DNA of 64,000 bases from Opitutales bacterium (GCA_024697185.1 JAILGB010000007.1:39038-103037), one strand, 5' to 3'; numbered from the stretch's first letter, positions 45,535 to 54,425 are shown. Notes: a model not told the origin generated them from the letters alone. Program-made: numbers and translations.

Positions 45535-46454
45535 TCAAACGGACTTGCAGCACGTTTTTATTGTTGGCATTGCTTTTTGCCGTCATTTACGGCGGACATC
45601 TCTTGGGCAGTATCAACTATGGCGTTGTCGCGTTGGCGACAGTTTTTTCGACGTTGGCGCTTTATGAATTTTATCGGCTGATGCAGCACATGGGTGCAAA
45701 GCCGCGCATGCTCCTGGGACTCGGTGTCGGCGCTTTGTTTATCCCGACGCTTTATGTCCGCGCGTCGTGCGATGGCTTGACGACGCAGGCGGAAATCATT
45801 TTATTGTCTTTGGCGGGCGTTGTTCTGTTGTATTCGCTCACATTGCTGCGTTCCCAAAAAATTCCCAATTTCTTCAAACAGCTCTCCACAGCTTTCGGTG
45901 TTTTGTATCTGCCGTTCATGATCGGCTTTTTTGTCCTCATTGTCGCGCGATTCGGCGGGAACGGCGTTTTGCTTTGCGTTTGGGCGCTGCTGGCTACAAA
46001 ATTTACGGATGTCGGCGGTCTGCTCGGCGGTTTGCTGGCGTGCAAAATCGAAGGCAAGGAAAACACCCACAAGCTCGCGCCCAATATTTCCCCCAACAAA
46101 ACGTGGGAAGGTGTTTTGGGCGGATTGCTTTGTTCGATGATTGTCGGCGCGGGAACGGTTGCGATTTTTAACGCCTGCGGCACCTGGCAGTTTGCCGCCG
46201 CGGGAACGGATCCGGATCTGGTGCAAAAAATGGCTGACGGGCATTTTGTCTGGTGGATGGGCGCGCTCTGTGCGCTCCCGATGTCGCTGACTTCGATTGT
46301 TTCGGATCTTGTGGAGTCCGTCGTCAAACGCAACGCCGGAGACAAGGATTCGGGAGCGACGATTCCCGGTATGGGCGGAGCGCTCGACTTGCTCGATTCC
46401 CTCGTGCTTGCCGCTCCGGTCGCGTATCTCGTCATCCGTTTTGTGATTGTCTGA
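45531..46454 (+). CDS. cdsA: Phosphatidate cytidylyltransferase
   Basis: 307 residues, about eight membrane segments. Makes CDP-diacylglycerol for phospholipid synthesis. The CdsA signature is present at the C-terminus: SDLVESVVKRNAGDKDSGA followed by TIPGMGGALDLLDSLV. LAPNISPNKTWEGVLGGLL is the other conserved block. The uppS-cdsA order is the common bacterial arrangement; here dxr and the RseP-type protease gene that often follow are replaced by an EEP-family gene. Confidence 0.96.
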   Translation: MIKRTCSTFLLLALLFAVIYGGHLLGSINYGVVALATVFSTLALYEFYRLMQHMGAKPRMLLGLGVGALFIPTLYVRASCDGLTTQAEIILLSLAGVVLLYSLTLLRSQKIPNFFKQLSTAFGVLYLPFMIGFFVLIVARFGGNGVLLCVWALLATKFTDVGGLLGGLLACKIEGKENTHKLAPNISPNKTWEGVLGGLLCSMIVGAGTVAIFNACGTWQFAAAGTDPDLVQKMADGHFVWWMGALCALPMSLTSIVSDLVESVVKRNAGDKDSGATIPGMGGALDLLDSLVLAAPVAYLVIRFVIV

Positions 46455-46470
46455 TTTTTGACGTTCCCGC

Positions 46471-47526
46471 ATGAGGCGGTTGTTGAACTTTTTTGTCGGC
46501 GCGGGAACGCTCGCCGTCTTCCTTCTCGTTTTTGTCGCGCTGGCGATTTGGAGCCGTTCGAACGACATTTCGAGGATTGCTGCGGCGTTTGAGTCTGTTC
46601 CCGCGGACAAAATCGTTCCCGTCGCCAAGTCTGAAAATGTTTTTCGGGTGGCAACGCAAAATTGTCAAAACTATTCCATCGAGTTTCGCCGTGTCGCGGG
46701 AGCGTCGATGTTTTGGCCCAAGCCCAAGTCGGAACGCGCCGCACTCGCCCGCAGTCTGGCGCGTGTGAACGCCGATCTTGTCGCCTTGCAGGAAATCGGC
46801 GACGAAAAACAGTTGCGGCTTTTGAAAAATGATTTGAAGAAATTGGGCTGTCTCTACGATTACGCCTGTGTCTTGGACGGGCGGGACTCTGTGCGGCGCT
46901 TAGCTTTTTTGTCAAAAGTTCCGTTCGCCCGCATTTTGCGTTTCCCGGAGGAGGAAGAGATGTCGCGCGGGGTTTTGGCAGTGGAAACGGAAGTCGCGGG
47001 AACGCGCCTGCTTGTTTTTAACCTGCACCTCAAAAGCCGGCTGACGCGCACGCGGGAAGATCCGGAGGCGGCGCTGGAACGCGAAGGGGAACTTTTGAGA
47101 GCGTTGGAGATCTTGCGGGAGACGATTGCGGGAACGCCGAATTATTTGTTGCTCGGAGATTTTAACGATGCGCCGGAATCCGAAACGATCGGACTGCTGC
47201 GGGCTTCGCAACTTTTTTGTGAAATCCCCGCCGCCGACGGGAACGGCAAAAAATGGACTTTTGAAAACGCCGCCAAAAATTTGGAGGATACGAGCGATTA
47301 TATCTTTCCGTCGCCGTCACTCGCCAAGAGACTTGCCGGCGATAAAATTTTTATCAATGACGCATCCGTATTGTCGGGATCCGATCACCGTTCGTTGTGG
47401 CTGGATTTGGATTTTTCGCAGCAAGCGTCGAGCCGGCGCAACAGTTCGCAGGCGACAGCGTCGGCGACAAGCATTCCGCGCGGCGACAACGCGAGCGTTC
47501 CCGCGGGAACGACATCGTCGAGATAG
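46471..47526 (+). CDS. Endonuclease/exonuclease/phosphatase family protein
   Basis: 351 residues with an N-terminal membrane anchor (about 3-27). EEP fold: VATQNCQNYS, LVALQEIGDEKQL (metal Glu), LLVFNLHLKSRL (His), NYLLLGDFNDAPES and the terminal SGSDHRSLWLDLDF (catalytic Asp-His). Members hydrolyse phosphodiesters in nucleic acids, lipids or nucleotides; the substrate is unknown. The proper domain ends near residue 310. The last about 40 residues (Ser/Ala/Thr-rich) lie entirely over the 3' end of the convergent hemW, so the stop codon may have been lost and reacquired. Confidence 0.85.
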   Translation: MRRLLNFFVGAGTLAVFLLVFVALAIWSRSNDISRIAAAFESVPADKIVPVAKSENVFRVATQNCQNYSIEFRRVAGASMFWPKPKSERAALARSLARVNADLVALQEIGDEKQLRLLKNDLKKLGCLYDYACVLDGRDSVRRLAFLSKVPFARILRFPEEEEMSRGVLAVETEVAGTRLLVFNLHLKSRLTRTREDPEAALEREGELLRALEILRETIAGTPNYLLLGDFNDAPESETIGLLRASQLFCEIPAADGNGKKWTFENAAKNLEDTSDYIFPSPSLAKRLAGDKIFINDASVLSGSDHRSLWLDLDFSQQASSRRNSSQATASATSIPRGDNASVPAGTTSSR

Positions 47527-48617
47527 GATTCTTCCCGGAGATCTTCGATAAAATCGAGCAGCGTGGCGGGAATGTCTGTCGTTCCCAAAAAACGTTTTGC
47601 CGTTCCCGCGAGTGAAATCCCGCCGTTGAGACGCAAGCCGAAAACAAGCGCATCGGTAAAAAGCTGTTCCCGCGAAAGCGTTTCCTCGTCAATGTGAAAA
47701 AGCCGTTCCCGCGAAAGGTTTTCGAGCCAGATTTTGAGATTGGACGGGTTGCAAAATCGTTTGCCGAAGCATTGGGACGCCGCCGCCGGGCCATAGCCGA
47801 GCCAGTCGTGCATCTGCCAAGTGTTGAGATTGTGCCGGCAACGTTTCCCGTCGCGCGCGTGATTGGCGACTTCGTATTGGCGATAATCGGCGTCCGCGAG
47901 CGTCTGCCAGGTTTCGAGATAGAGCGCGGCTTCGCGGTCGGGATTTTTTTCGGACAGACAATCCTTGTTGTGCAAACGCTGCAAAAGCGGGGCGTCCTCT
48001 TCGAGAATCAGGCAATAGGCGGAGAGATGCTCCGGCGCGAGCGCAATCGCCTCGCGGAGATCGTTTTGCCAACGGTCGGGAGCTTCAGTCGGGATCGAAA
48101 AAATAAGGTCGAAATTGATATTGTCAAATCCCGCTTGCCGCATCAGATCGTAAGCGCGGCGCACTTGCGCAGGCGAATGGCGCCTCCCGAGAATTTTTAA
48201 AGTCGCCTCGTCAAAGGATTGGACGCCCATGGAAAGGCGGTTGACTCCGAGGGAACGCAAAACTTCGACTTTGTCGCGCTTGACAGTCGCGGGCGCGAGT
48301 TCGACGCTCCATTCGTCAAAGGCATTCCCGCCGTTGGCTTTTTGGAGCATCCGGCAAAGTTTTTCGAGATCTTGTGCCGTCAAGACACCCGGCGTCCCGC
48401 CTCCGATATAGCAAGTGGCGGCTTTTCGCGGGAACGGGAGCAGGGCGAGCTCTTTTTCGATCCCGTCAAGCCAGGCGTCGATTTGTTCCCGTCGCGGCTG
48501 TTCTTTGTAAAATGCACAATAATCGCAGGCGTTCCCGCAAAAGGGCACATGAACATAAACACCCAAATCGCAAGGCGAATCGGGTGTTTGTCCGTTTTTT
48601 TTGTCAAGTGCGGGCAC
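47385..48617 (-). CDS. hemW: Radical SAM HemW-like protein
   Basis: 410 residues from a GTG start at 48617. Radical-SAM cluster ligands CGNACDYC (CX3CX2C), then CYIGGGTPGVL, RLSMGVQSFDEATLKILGRRH, FDNINFDLIFSIP and SAYCLILEEDAPL. HemW is a heme chaperone/insertase related to HemN; the CX3CX2C without the extra HemN N-terminal region favours HemW. It follows the phosphofructokinase gene by 4 bp on the minus strand, a likely operon. The final 142 bp overlap the convergent EEP gene. Confidence 0.9.
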   Translation of the reverse strand: MPALDKKNGQTPDSPCDLGVYVHVPFCGNACDYCAFYKEQPRREQIDAWLDGIEKELALLPFPRKAATCYIGGGTPGVLTAQDLEKLCRMLQKANGGNAFDEWSVELAPATVKRDKVEVLRSLGVNRLSMGVQSFDEATLKILGRRHSPAQVRRAYDLMRQAGFDNINFDLIFSIPTEAPDRWQNDLREAIALAPEHLSAYCLILEEDAPLLQRLHNKDCLSEKNPDREAALYLETWQTLADADYRQYEVANHARDGKRCRHNLNTWQMHDWLGYGPAAASQCFGKRFCNPSNLKIWLENLSRERLFHIDEETLSREQLFTDALVFGLRLNGGISLAGTAKRFLGTTDIPATLLDFIEDLREESYLDDVVPAGTLALSPRGMLVADAVACELLRRLDACCEKSKSSHNER

Positions 48618-48621
48618 CGTG

Positions 48622-49956
48622 TTATTCCGACTTGCCCCAGGCGAGCGGTTGCCCGGTGGACTCGATAACGCCGCGCCAAAGTTCGGAATTGGTATTGAGG
48701 CGCTTGCGCGCGGTCGCGATCAAGGCGAGCGGCAGATGGACGTGGACGCGGTGACACATCGCGACGACCATGCCGGTCTTGCCCGCCATACCCGCGTGAA
48801 CGGCGTTGTGCGCCAAGTGCGAACAATAGGAGTTGTCGTAGGCGTTGGCGGGAATGGAGCGGATGATGTAGCTGGGATCGATGTATTTGATCGTCGCGTC
48901 AATCCCGTGCTCCTTCATGTCGGCCTTGATGCGGTCGCGCAGATATTTGCCGATGTCGTTGTGAAGCTTGTTGCCGGACGCGTCAACGCCGGCGGAGTCC
49001 GTAAAGAGATTTTGTCCGGCACCCTCGGCGACAACAATCAAAGCGTGGTCGCGGGAAGTGATGCGCTTGCGCAAGGCTTCGAGAAAACCGCCGGGACCGT
49101 CAACAACGAGCGGGACTTCGGGAACGAGCACAAAGTTCGCCTCCGAAGAAGCACAGGAGGCGTAGGCGGCGATAAAGCCGGAATCGCGTCCCATCAGCTT
49201 GACAATACCGATGCCGTTGGGCGCGCCCTTGGCTTCGACGTGGGCGCAGTTAATCGCTTTGACCGCTTCGGTGACGGCGGATTCAAAACCGAAAGATTTG
49301 TCGAGCAAAATAATGTCGTTGTCGATTGTTTTGGGGATGCCGATAATCGATTTTTTGAGCCCGCGCAAATTGCACTCGTCGGAAATCTCATGGGCGGCGC
49401 GCAAGGTGCCGTCCCCTCCGACGACAAAGAGGATGTCGATGCCCATGCGTTGGAGCGTGTCGACAATGGTGGCGGTGTCCTGCTGCCCGCGGGAAGACGA
49501 AAGAATCGTGCCGCCCTGCATGTGAATGTTGGAGACAATCTCCGGGTCGAGCAAAATCGGCTCGTGGTTGCCGTCGGGAACGAGACCCGCATAACCGTAG
49601 CGGAAACCGTAGATGCGATGCACGCCGTAGGCATGGGTCAATCCCATGACGACGTTGCGGATGATGTCGTTCAATCCCGGACAGAGACCGCCGCAGGTGA
49701 CGATGCCGGCTTTTGTCGTGGCGGGATTGAAAAAGATCTTTTTGCGCGGACCGGCGCACTCAAAGGACGGAAGAGCCTTGCCTTCCTTGATGCTCTTCAT
49801 CGTGCCATGATAGGTGATGTCGTAGAGAATGCGGTCGTCGTCCGTCGAGAAAAGCGTTTCGTCGTAGTGCTGGGAAAGGGGCGAATCGTATTTGCAGGGA
49901 CCGAGATTTTGAATGAGGGTGTCCTTGTCTGTGAATTCGGGGATTTTATAATTCAT
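48622..49956 (-). CDS. 6-phosphofructokinase, probably ATP-dependent
   Basis: 444 residues, the long form related to TP0108 of Treponema and the trypanosomatid enzymes. GIVTCGGLCPGLNDIIRNVV starts the nucleotide domain; FVVGGDGTLRAAHEI has Gly after GGD, which favours ATP over PPi. IGIPKTIDNDIILLDKSFGFESAVTEA carries the catalytic Asp; LMGRDSGFIAAYA and LVPEVPLVVDGPGGFLEAL bind fructose-6-phosphate. Key glycolytic enzyme. Only two motif copies in 1.3 kb. A 478-codon open frame on the opposite strand is a shadow. Confidence 0.94.
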   Translation of the reverse strand: MNYKIPEFTDKDTLIQNLGPCKYDSPLSQHYDETLFSTDDDRILYDITYHGTMKSIKEGKALPSFECAGPRKKIFFNPATTKAGIVTCGGLCPGLNDIIRNVVMGLTHAYGVHRIYGFRYGYAGLVPDGNHEPILLDPEIVSNIHMQGGTILSSSRGQQDTATIVDTLQRMGIDILFVVGGDGTLRAAHEISDECNLRGLKKSIIGIPKTIDNDIILLDKSFGFESAVTEAVKAINCAHVEAKGAPNGIGIVKLMGRDSGFIAAYASCASSEANFVLVPEVPLVVDGPGGFLEALRKRITSRDHALIVVAEGAGQNLFTDSAGVDASGNKLHNDIGKYLRDRIKADMKEHGIDATIKYIDPSYIIRSIPANAYDNSYCSHLAHNAVHAGMAGKTGMVVAMCHRVHVHLPLALIATARKRLNTNSELWRGVIESTGQPLAWGKSE

Positions 49957-49965
49957 AGTAAGGAT

Positions 49966-49994
49966 ATTATAAAGCGAAAACTGTCAATTGACAA
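49966..49994 (-). promoter_or_regulatory. Candidate promoter of the phosphofructokinase-hemW operon
   Basis: Read on the minus strand: TTGTCA (49994-49989), 17-bp spacer, TATAAT (49971-49966). The ATG (49956) lies 10 nt after the -10 box, so the leader would be about three bases long. Confidence 0.5.
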
Positions 49995-50057
49995 AGCCCA
50001 AATTCGCGTTCCCGCAAAAGTCGGGACGGAGTTTTAAGTCGCAAAGGGAGGACGCAA

Positions 50058-51194
50058 ATGCTAATATTTTTCGTTATGCAAGAAGCCATTCGTTTACAAA
50101 AGTTTTTGTCGCAGGCGGAATATTGTTCCCGCCGCAAGGCGGAGGAGTTGATCGCGGACGGGTTGGTGCGCGTCAACGGCAAGGTTGCCGTCCTGGGACA
50201 GCGCGTCGTTCCCGATGTCGATGAAGTTAAGGTCGGCAGCAAGCTGATCCGCACGACGGAACACGAGAAAGTCGTTTTGATGATGAACAAACCGCGCGGC
50301 TTCGTTTGCAGCAATTTCGACCCCGGACAGGCGCAAACCGTTTTTGAACTTTTGCCGGAAGACTACGAAAACTACAAACTCTTTTGCGTCGGACGCCTCG
50401 ACAAGGACAGCGAAGGGATGCTGATCATCACCAACGACGGCGAACTCTCCAATCGCATCATCCACCCTTCGAGCAACATCGTCAAACGCTACGAAGTCCG
50501 ACTCAATCGCGAATACGATCCCGCGTTGACGCCGAGACTGCTCAAAGGCGCGAAAGTCAAAAACGAAAAGGGCGAGGAAGAATTTTTGCGCTTTGCAAAC
50601 GTCATGAGATTCCCCAACGACGGCACCCGCCTCGAAATCCATCTCACTCAGGGACGCAAACGCGAAATCCGCCGTCTTTTCGAAGTCTTCGGTTTTTATG
50701 TTAAAGAACTCCGGCGCTTCCAGATCGGAGCATTGATTTTGAAAAAAATGTCCCCGGGCGAATGCCGGAAACTTTCCAAAAAGGAAATCGACCTGATTTT
50801 TGCCAAGGGCGGGAACGCCGATCCGACAAAATCAACGATTATCAAAAAAACACGCCGGACAGTGCTCCGCGGCGAAAAAGCGGCAAAACCCTCAAAAACT
50901 TTGATTCGCGAAAATCATAAGCGCGCTCTCGAAAAGGCCCGCGAGGAGGCGATCGTCCAAAAAGTCAAGGCGCATCGCGAAGCCCGCCGTCTCAAGCGCG
51001 CGGATTTGCAAGCGGCATATGCCGCCGGCGAAGGAAAAAACGTTCCCGCAAAAACAAAACGGACGGCGGGAACGAAGAAAACGGCCTCCGCAAAAAAATC
51101 CGCGGGAACGACCGGCGCCAAAAAGCGCGTTCCCGCAACCAAGGCAAAGCGTGTTCCCGCGAAAAAAACGGCGGGCGCCCGTTCCCGCAAATAA
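50058..51194 (+). CDS. RluB/RsuA-family pseudouridine synthase with a motif-built basic tail
   Basis: 378 residues (ATG50058 has a good GGAGG 6 nt upstream; ATG50076 fits the family start better). An S4 domain (RLQKFLSQAEYCSRRKAEELIADGLVRVNGKV) precedes the catalytic domain with FCVGRLDKDSEGMLIITNDG (catalytic Asp) and RKREIRRLFEVFGFYV. Isomerises uridine in rRNA, probably the 23S site of RluB. The core ends near residue 245. The rest is a Lys/Arg/Ala tail whose last 50 residues (VPAKTKRTAGTKKT...) contain five exact motif copies (51041, 51068, 51104, 51128, 51180). The tail is likely unstructured and RNA-binding. Confidence 0.9.
   Translation: MLIFFVMQEAIRLQKFLSQAEYCSRRKAEELIADGLVRVNGKVAVLGQRVVPDVDEVKVGSKLIRTTEHEKVVLMMNKPRGFVCSNFDPGQAQTVFELLPEDYENYKLFCVGRLDKDSEGMLIITNDGELSNRIIHPSSNIVKRYEVRLNREYDPALTPRLLKGAKVKNEKGEEEFLRFANVMRFPNDGTRLEIHLTQGRKREIRRLFEVFGFYVKELRRFQIGALILKKMSPGECRKLSKKEIDLIFAKGGNADPTKSTIIKKTRRTVLRGEKAAKPSKTLIRENHKRALEKAREEAIVQKVKAHREARRLKRADLQAAYAAGEGKNVPAKTKRTAGTKKTASAKKSAGTTGAKKRVPATKAKRVPAKKTAGARSRK
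51041..51186 (+). repeat. Cluster of motif copies coding the basic tail of the pseudouridine synthase
   Basis: Exact copies start at 51041, 51068, 51104, 51128 and 51180 in both orientations, plus a degenerate TGTTCCC near 51152; they encode VPA, AGT and RSR within a Lys-rich tail. Confidence 0.8.
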
Positions 51195-51217
51195 TCTTGT
51201 TTTAGAGGAGCTTCAAA

Positions 51218-52513
51218 ATGGATGTTTTGAGAATCCGCGGCGGCAAAAAACTTAATGGCACGGTGCAGGTGAGCGGCGCCAAAAACGCCTGCCTGCCGAT
51301 CTTGGCGGCGACATTGCTGACGGACGAGCCTTGCATCGTCCGCAACGTCCCGCTTTTGAGCGATTCGACCGCGATGAGAAAAATCCTGGAACACCAGGGA
51401 GCCGTCGTCGAAGATCTCGGCGGGAACGCCTGGAAGATTTGCGCCAAAAATATCATTCCCGCAACCCCTTACGAACTCGTCCGCAAAATGCGCGCCTCCA
51501 TCTGCGTCATGGGAGCTTTGACGGGACGGCTCAAGACCGCTGAAATCCCCTATCCGGGCGGCTGCGTGATCGGACAGAGACCGATTGACCTGCATATCAA
51601 AGGCTTAAAAAAATTAGGTTGCGAAATCACTCAAGACGCCGGTGTGATCCGCATCGACGGTTCCGCCATGCGAGGAGCCTATATCTTTTTGGGCGGTCGC
51701 AACGGCTCGACCGTCACGGGAACGTCCAATATCTTGATGGCGGCGGTGCTCACGCCGGGAACGACACAGATCGATTGCGCGGCTTGCGAACCCGAAATCC
51801 AGGACCTTTGCGAAATGCTCATCAAAATGGGCGCGAAAATCAAAGGCGTCGGTTCGCCGAAACTGACGGTCACCGGCGTCAAAAAATTGCACGGCTGCGA
51901 ACACAGCGTCATCCCCGACCGCATTGAGGCGGGAACATTTTTGCTCTGCGGCGCGATTACCGGCGGAGACATCACCGTCCACGGCGCCGTTCGCGAACAT
52001 CTGGGCGCATTTTTGGACAAACTCAACGAGGCTAAAGTGCCGTTTGAAGTTATCGACGAAACGAGCATTCGCGTGCGCGGAGATTTGATGAAAACCTTCG
52101 TTCCCGTGGACATCGTGACGTTCCCGCATCCCGGTTTCCCGACAGATTTGCAGGCGCAGTTTTCCGCATTGATGGCAATCACGCCGGGCATCAGCCTGAT
52201 CACCGAACGCATTTACCCCAATCGTTTTATGCACGTCCCGGAACTCGGCCGAATGGGTGCCAGTATCTCGATTGAGGGCGCGACTGCGATCGTCAAAGGC
52301 GGCACGAAACTTTCCGGCGCGCCGGTGATGGCGAGCGATTTGCGGGCTTCCGCGGCGTTGGTTTTGGCGGGCCTCGTCGCCGACGGCGAAACATGGGTGC
52401 AGCGCGTTTACCATCTTGACCGCGGCTATGAAGGTTTTGAAAAAAAACTCGCACGGCTTGGGGCGGACATCGTCCGGCTCGACGATTCGCAAATGCCGCG
52501 TTATGACGACTGA
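51218..52513 (+). CDS. murA: UDP-N-acetylglucosamine 1-carboxyvinyltransferase
   Basis: 431 residues. First committed step of peptidoglycan synthesis. RIRGGKKLNGTVQVSGAKNACLPILAATLL at the start, PGGCVIGQRPIDLHIKGL with the catalytic Cys (fosfomycin target), FLGGRNGSTVTGTSNILMAAVL and HPGFPTDLQAQFSALM late in the protein. A good Shine-Dalgarno sequence (GAGGAG) precedes the ATG. Overlaps tilS by 11 bp. Confidence 0.98.
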   Translation: MDVLRIRGGKKLNGTVQVSGAKNACLPILAATLLTDEPCIVRNVPLLSDSTAMRKILEHQGAVVEDLGGNAWKICAKNIIPATPYELVRKMRASICVMGALTGRLKTAEIPYPGGCVIGQRPIDLHIKGLKKLGCEITQDAGVIRIDGSAMRGAYIFLGGRNGSTVTGTSNILMAAVLTPGTTQIDCAACEPEIQDLCEMLIKMGAKIKGVGSPKLTVTGVKKLHGCEHSVIPDRIEAGTFLLCGAITGGDITVHGAVREHLGAFLDKLNEAKVPFEVIDETSIRVRGDLMKTFVPVDIVTFPHPGFPTDLQAQFSALMAITPGISLITERIYPNRFMHVPELGRMGASISIEGATAIVKGGTKLSGAPVMASDLRASAALVLAGLVADGETWVQRVYHLDRGYEGFEKKLARLGADIVRLDDSQMPRYDD

Positions 52514-53708
52514 TTGGCAGGTGGCGGCGACCGCGCTCGCGGCGCAGTTGGCAGATTTCGATTTTTGCGGCGTTCCCGCAGATTTTGACCGCATCGGCAT
52601 CGCCTGTTCCGGCGGGGCGGATTCGCTCTGCGCGCTGCTGCTCACCTGGGCGGTGTTCCCGCGGGAACGTAAAAAAATGCGCGTCTTGCATTTTAACCAC
52701 GAAAGTCGCGGCGCGGCGAGCGATGGCGACGAAGCCTTTGTCCGGCAGGTTGCGGCGACGCTGGAACTCGAATTTGTCGCGGGAACGCTGAGCGACTATT
52801 GCGGGAACGAACGGGCGAGCGAGGAAATTTACCGGCGCGCGCGACTCAAATTCCTGGCGGAGAATGTCAGGGACGGCGAACGTTGCGTTTTTATCCAAGG
52901 ACATCAGGCGGACGATGTCGTCGAGACGATGATTATGCGCCTGGCGCGCGGTTCGGGAGCCGGTGGACTTTGCGCTCCGAGACCGTTTTCCAAAATGACA
53001 GCGGAGGGAAAAACGTTTTTCCTGCAACGACCGCTTTTGCGTCTCCCAAAATCAAAAATTACGGCGGCGTTGCGCGACTGCGGAATCGCCTGGCGCGAAG
53101 ACGCGAGCAACAGGGAAGACGATTTCTTCCGAAACCGCGTGCGACATCATGTCGTTCCCGCGCTCAAAAGCGCCATGCCGGAAAATTTCGATCTCTACAC
53201 CTGTTTTTTGCGTTCCCGCGAAACGCTCCAAAGCGAGGCGGAAGCGCTCGAGGCTGCAGGTTTTGAAAAAGCCGTTCCCGTGGCAAAAAAGATTTTTGAA
53301 GCGTTCTGGCGAAAATTTGAGCCGGTCACTTTTGACGCCGCCGCCGGTTTTTGCGGGAACGGAATCCGCGTGGAACCCGTCCGGCTCGATGAAAATCTGC
53401 GGGAACGCATTTTTGCCGGAGCGGAACGCCCGGCGGAATACATCTCCGTTCCCGAAAACGCCCGCCTGACGCTGAGACACTGGCTGCCCGGCGACCGGAT
53501 GCGGACGCTCGGCTCAAAGGGCTCAAAAACGATTGGGGATCTCTTTACGGACAGAAAAATTCCGCGGGAACGGCGGATTTTTGCACCGGTGCTTGTCTGC
53601 GGGAACGATATTTTTTGGTGCGCGGGACTGCCGCCGGCACAAAAAGCCGGACTGGATGCGACAACGCGGTTTTGCCTTAAAGTCACGATTTGCGAAAAAA
53701 TTGCTTGA
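52503..53708 (+). CDS. tilS: tRNA(Ile)-lysidine synthetase
   Basis: 401 residues from ATG52503, inside the murA end. PP-loop IACSGGADSLCALLL (residues about 32-46), HFNHESRGAASDGDEAFV, IQGHQADDVVETMIMRLARGSGAGGL, and REDASNREDDFFRNRVRHHVVP, all typical of TilS. The C-terminal TilS domain has LRHWLPGDRMRTLGSKGSKTIGDLFTDRKIPRERR. Modifies C34 of the CAU anticodon of tRNA-Ile to lysidine. Contains many motif copies, coding ERK, AGT, GNE and VPE changes at non-core positions. Confidence 0.94.
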   Translation: MTTDWQVAATALAAQLADFDFCGVPADFDRIGIACSGGADSLCALLLTWAVFPRERKKMRVLHFNHESRGAASDGDEAFVRQVAATLELEFVAGTLSDYCGNERASEEIYRRARLKFLAENVRDGERCVFIQGHQADDVVETMIMRLARGSGAGGLCAPRPFSKMTAEGKTFFLQRPLLRLPKSKITAALRDCGIAWREDASNREDDFFRNRVRHHVVPALKSAMPENFDLYTCFLRSRETLQSEAEALEAAGFEKAVPVAKKIFEAFWRKFEPVTFDAAAGFCGNGIRVEPVRLDENLRERIFAGAERPAEYISVPENARLTLRHWLPGDRMRTLGSKGSKTIGDLFTDRKIPRERRIFAPVLVCGNDIFWCAGLPPAQKAGLDATTRFCLKVTICEKIA

Positions 53709-53766
53709 CTGACAGAACGGCAAAGTTCAAAATAAAAAGACAATTAACTTTTTTTTAAGGAAAATC

Positions 53767-53967
53767 ATGTCAGTAGAAATCAAAATCAAAAAGGGCGAGC
53801 AAATCGACAAGGCTCTCCGCAAACTGAAGAAAAAACTCGAGACTGAAAACATTCTCCGCGATGTTCGCGCCAAGCGTTATTTTGAAAAACCTTGCGAAGA
53901 GCGTCGTCGTAAGAAAAAAGTGCAGGCTTTTTCGAACATGCTTCGTCAACGCTACGAAAACATGTAA
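53767..53967 (+). CDS. rpsU: Small-subunit ribosomal protein bS21
   Basis: 66 residues, strongly basic: VEIKIKKGEQIDKALRKLKKKLETENILRDVRAKRYFEKPCEERRRKKK is the bS21 pattern. Binds near the anti-Shine-Dalgarno end of 16S rRNA. First of three small translation-related genes in a row. No motif copies. Confidence 0.95.
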   Translation: MSVEIKIKKGEQIDKALRKLKKKLETENILRDVRAKRYFEKPCEERRRKKKVQAFSNMLRQRYENM

Positions 53968-53999
53968 TTTTTTAAAATTTCATACGGAGATTTTATACA

Positions 54000-54161
54000 A
54001 TGTCACAGCACAACAGTTTTAAAAGCGCGGCGGGCGCCTCTTCGACCAACCGCACGGTTCTCAAACGCTTTGAGCGCGTCGAGTTACTCAAGAAACGCGG
54101 CCAATGGGACGACAAGCGCACTCGCTTGAGCGGTCTTCCCAAAACCCGCCCGGAAGCGTAA
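54000..54161 (+). CDS. Small basic protein of the Chlamydiae/Verrucomicrobia type
   Basis: 53 residues starting MSQHNSFKSAAGASSTNR, then TVLKRFERVELLKKRGQWDDKR and ending RLSGLPKTRPEA. It matches the short basic protein family I know from Chlamydiae and Verrucomicrobia (TIGR04137-like), thought to be ribosome-associated. Placement between the bS21 and bL28 genes supports a translation role and is the best taxonomic marker here. Preceded by GGAG (about 10 nt upstream). Confidence 0.85.
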   Translation: MSQHNSFKSAAGASSTNRTVLKRFERVELLKKRGQWDDKRTRLSGLPKTRPEA

Positions 54162-54194
54162 TTTTATCGTTAATCCTCAACCGCAACAAGTATC

Positions 54195-54425
54195 ATGTCA
54201 CGTATTTGCGCCATTACAGGTAAGCGCCCGACAAAGGGACGTTCGATTATTCACAAAGGTCAAAGCAAGAAAAGCGGCGGTATCGGCCTCCAACTCGTCA
54301 AACAGACCAAGCGCACTTTCAAACCCAATCTCCAACGCGTTCGCGCCAAATTGCCGGACGGCAGCGTCAAGCGCATTTGGGTTTCCGTCAAGGCACTCAA
54401 GGCAGGTTTGGTCGAGAAGGCGTAA
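54195..54425 (+). CDS. rpmB: Large-subunit ribosomal protein bL28
   Basis: 76 residues: MSRICAITGKRPTKGRSIIHKG, then the KRTFKPNLQRVRAKLPDGSVKRIWVS segment of bL28. There is one Cys near the N-terminus; no zinc ribbon. Follows the small basic protein by 33 bp; a terminator comes after it. Confidence 0.96.
   Translation: MSRICAITGKRPTKGRSIIHKGQSKKSGGIGLQLVKQTKRTFKPNLQRVRAKLPDGSVKRIWVSVKALKAGLVEKA

Noticed and set aside
49982..49987. Consensus TTGACA on the minus strand upstream of phosphofructokinase as the -35 box
   Set aside because: Only 10 bp from the TATAAT; the overlapping TTGTCA at 49994-49989 has the correct 17-bp spacing.
48601..50037. 478-codon open frame on the plus strand opposite the phosphofructokinase gene
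   Set aside because: The minus-strand frame has clear PFK motifs; the plus frame has low complexity (DNV, AGVN, DVV repeats) and no recognisable family. It is a codon-bias shadow.
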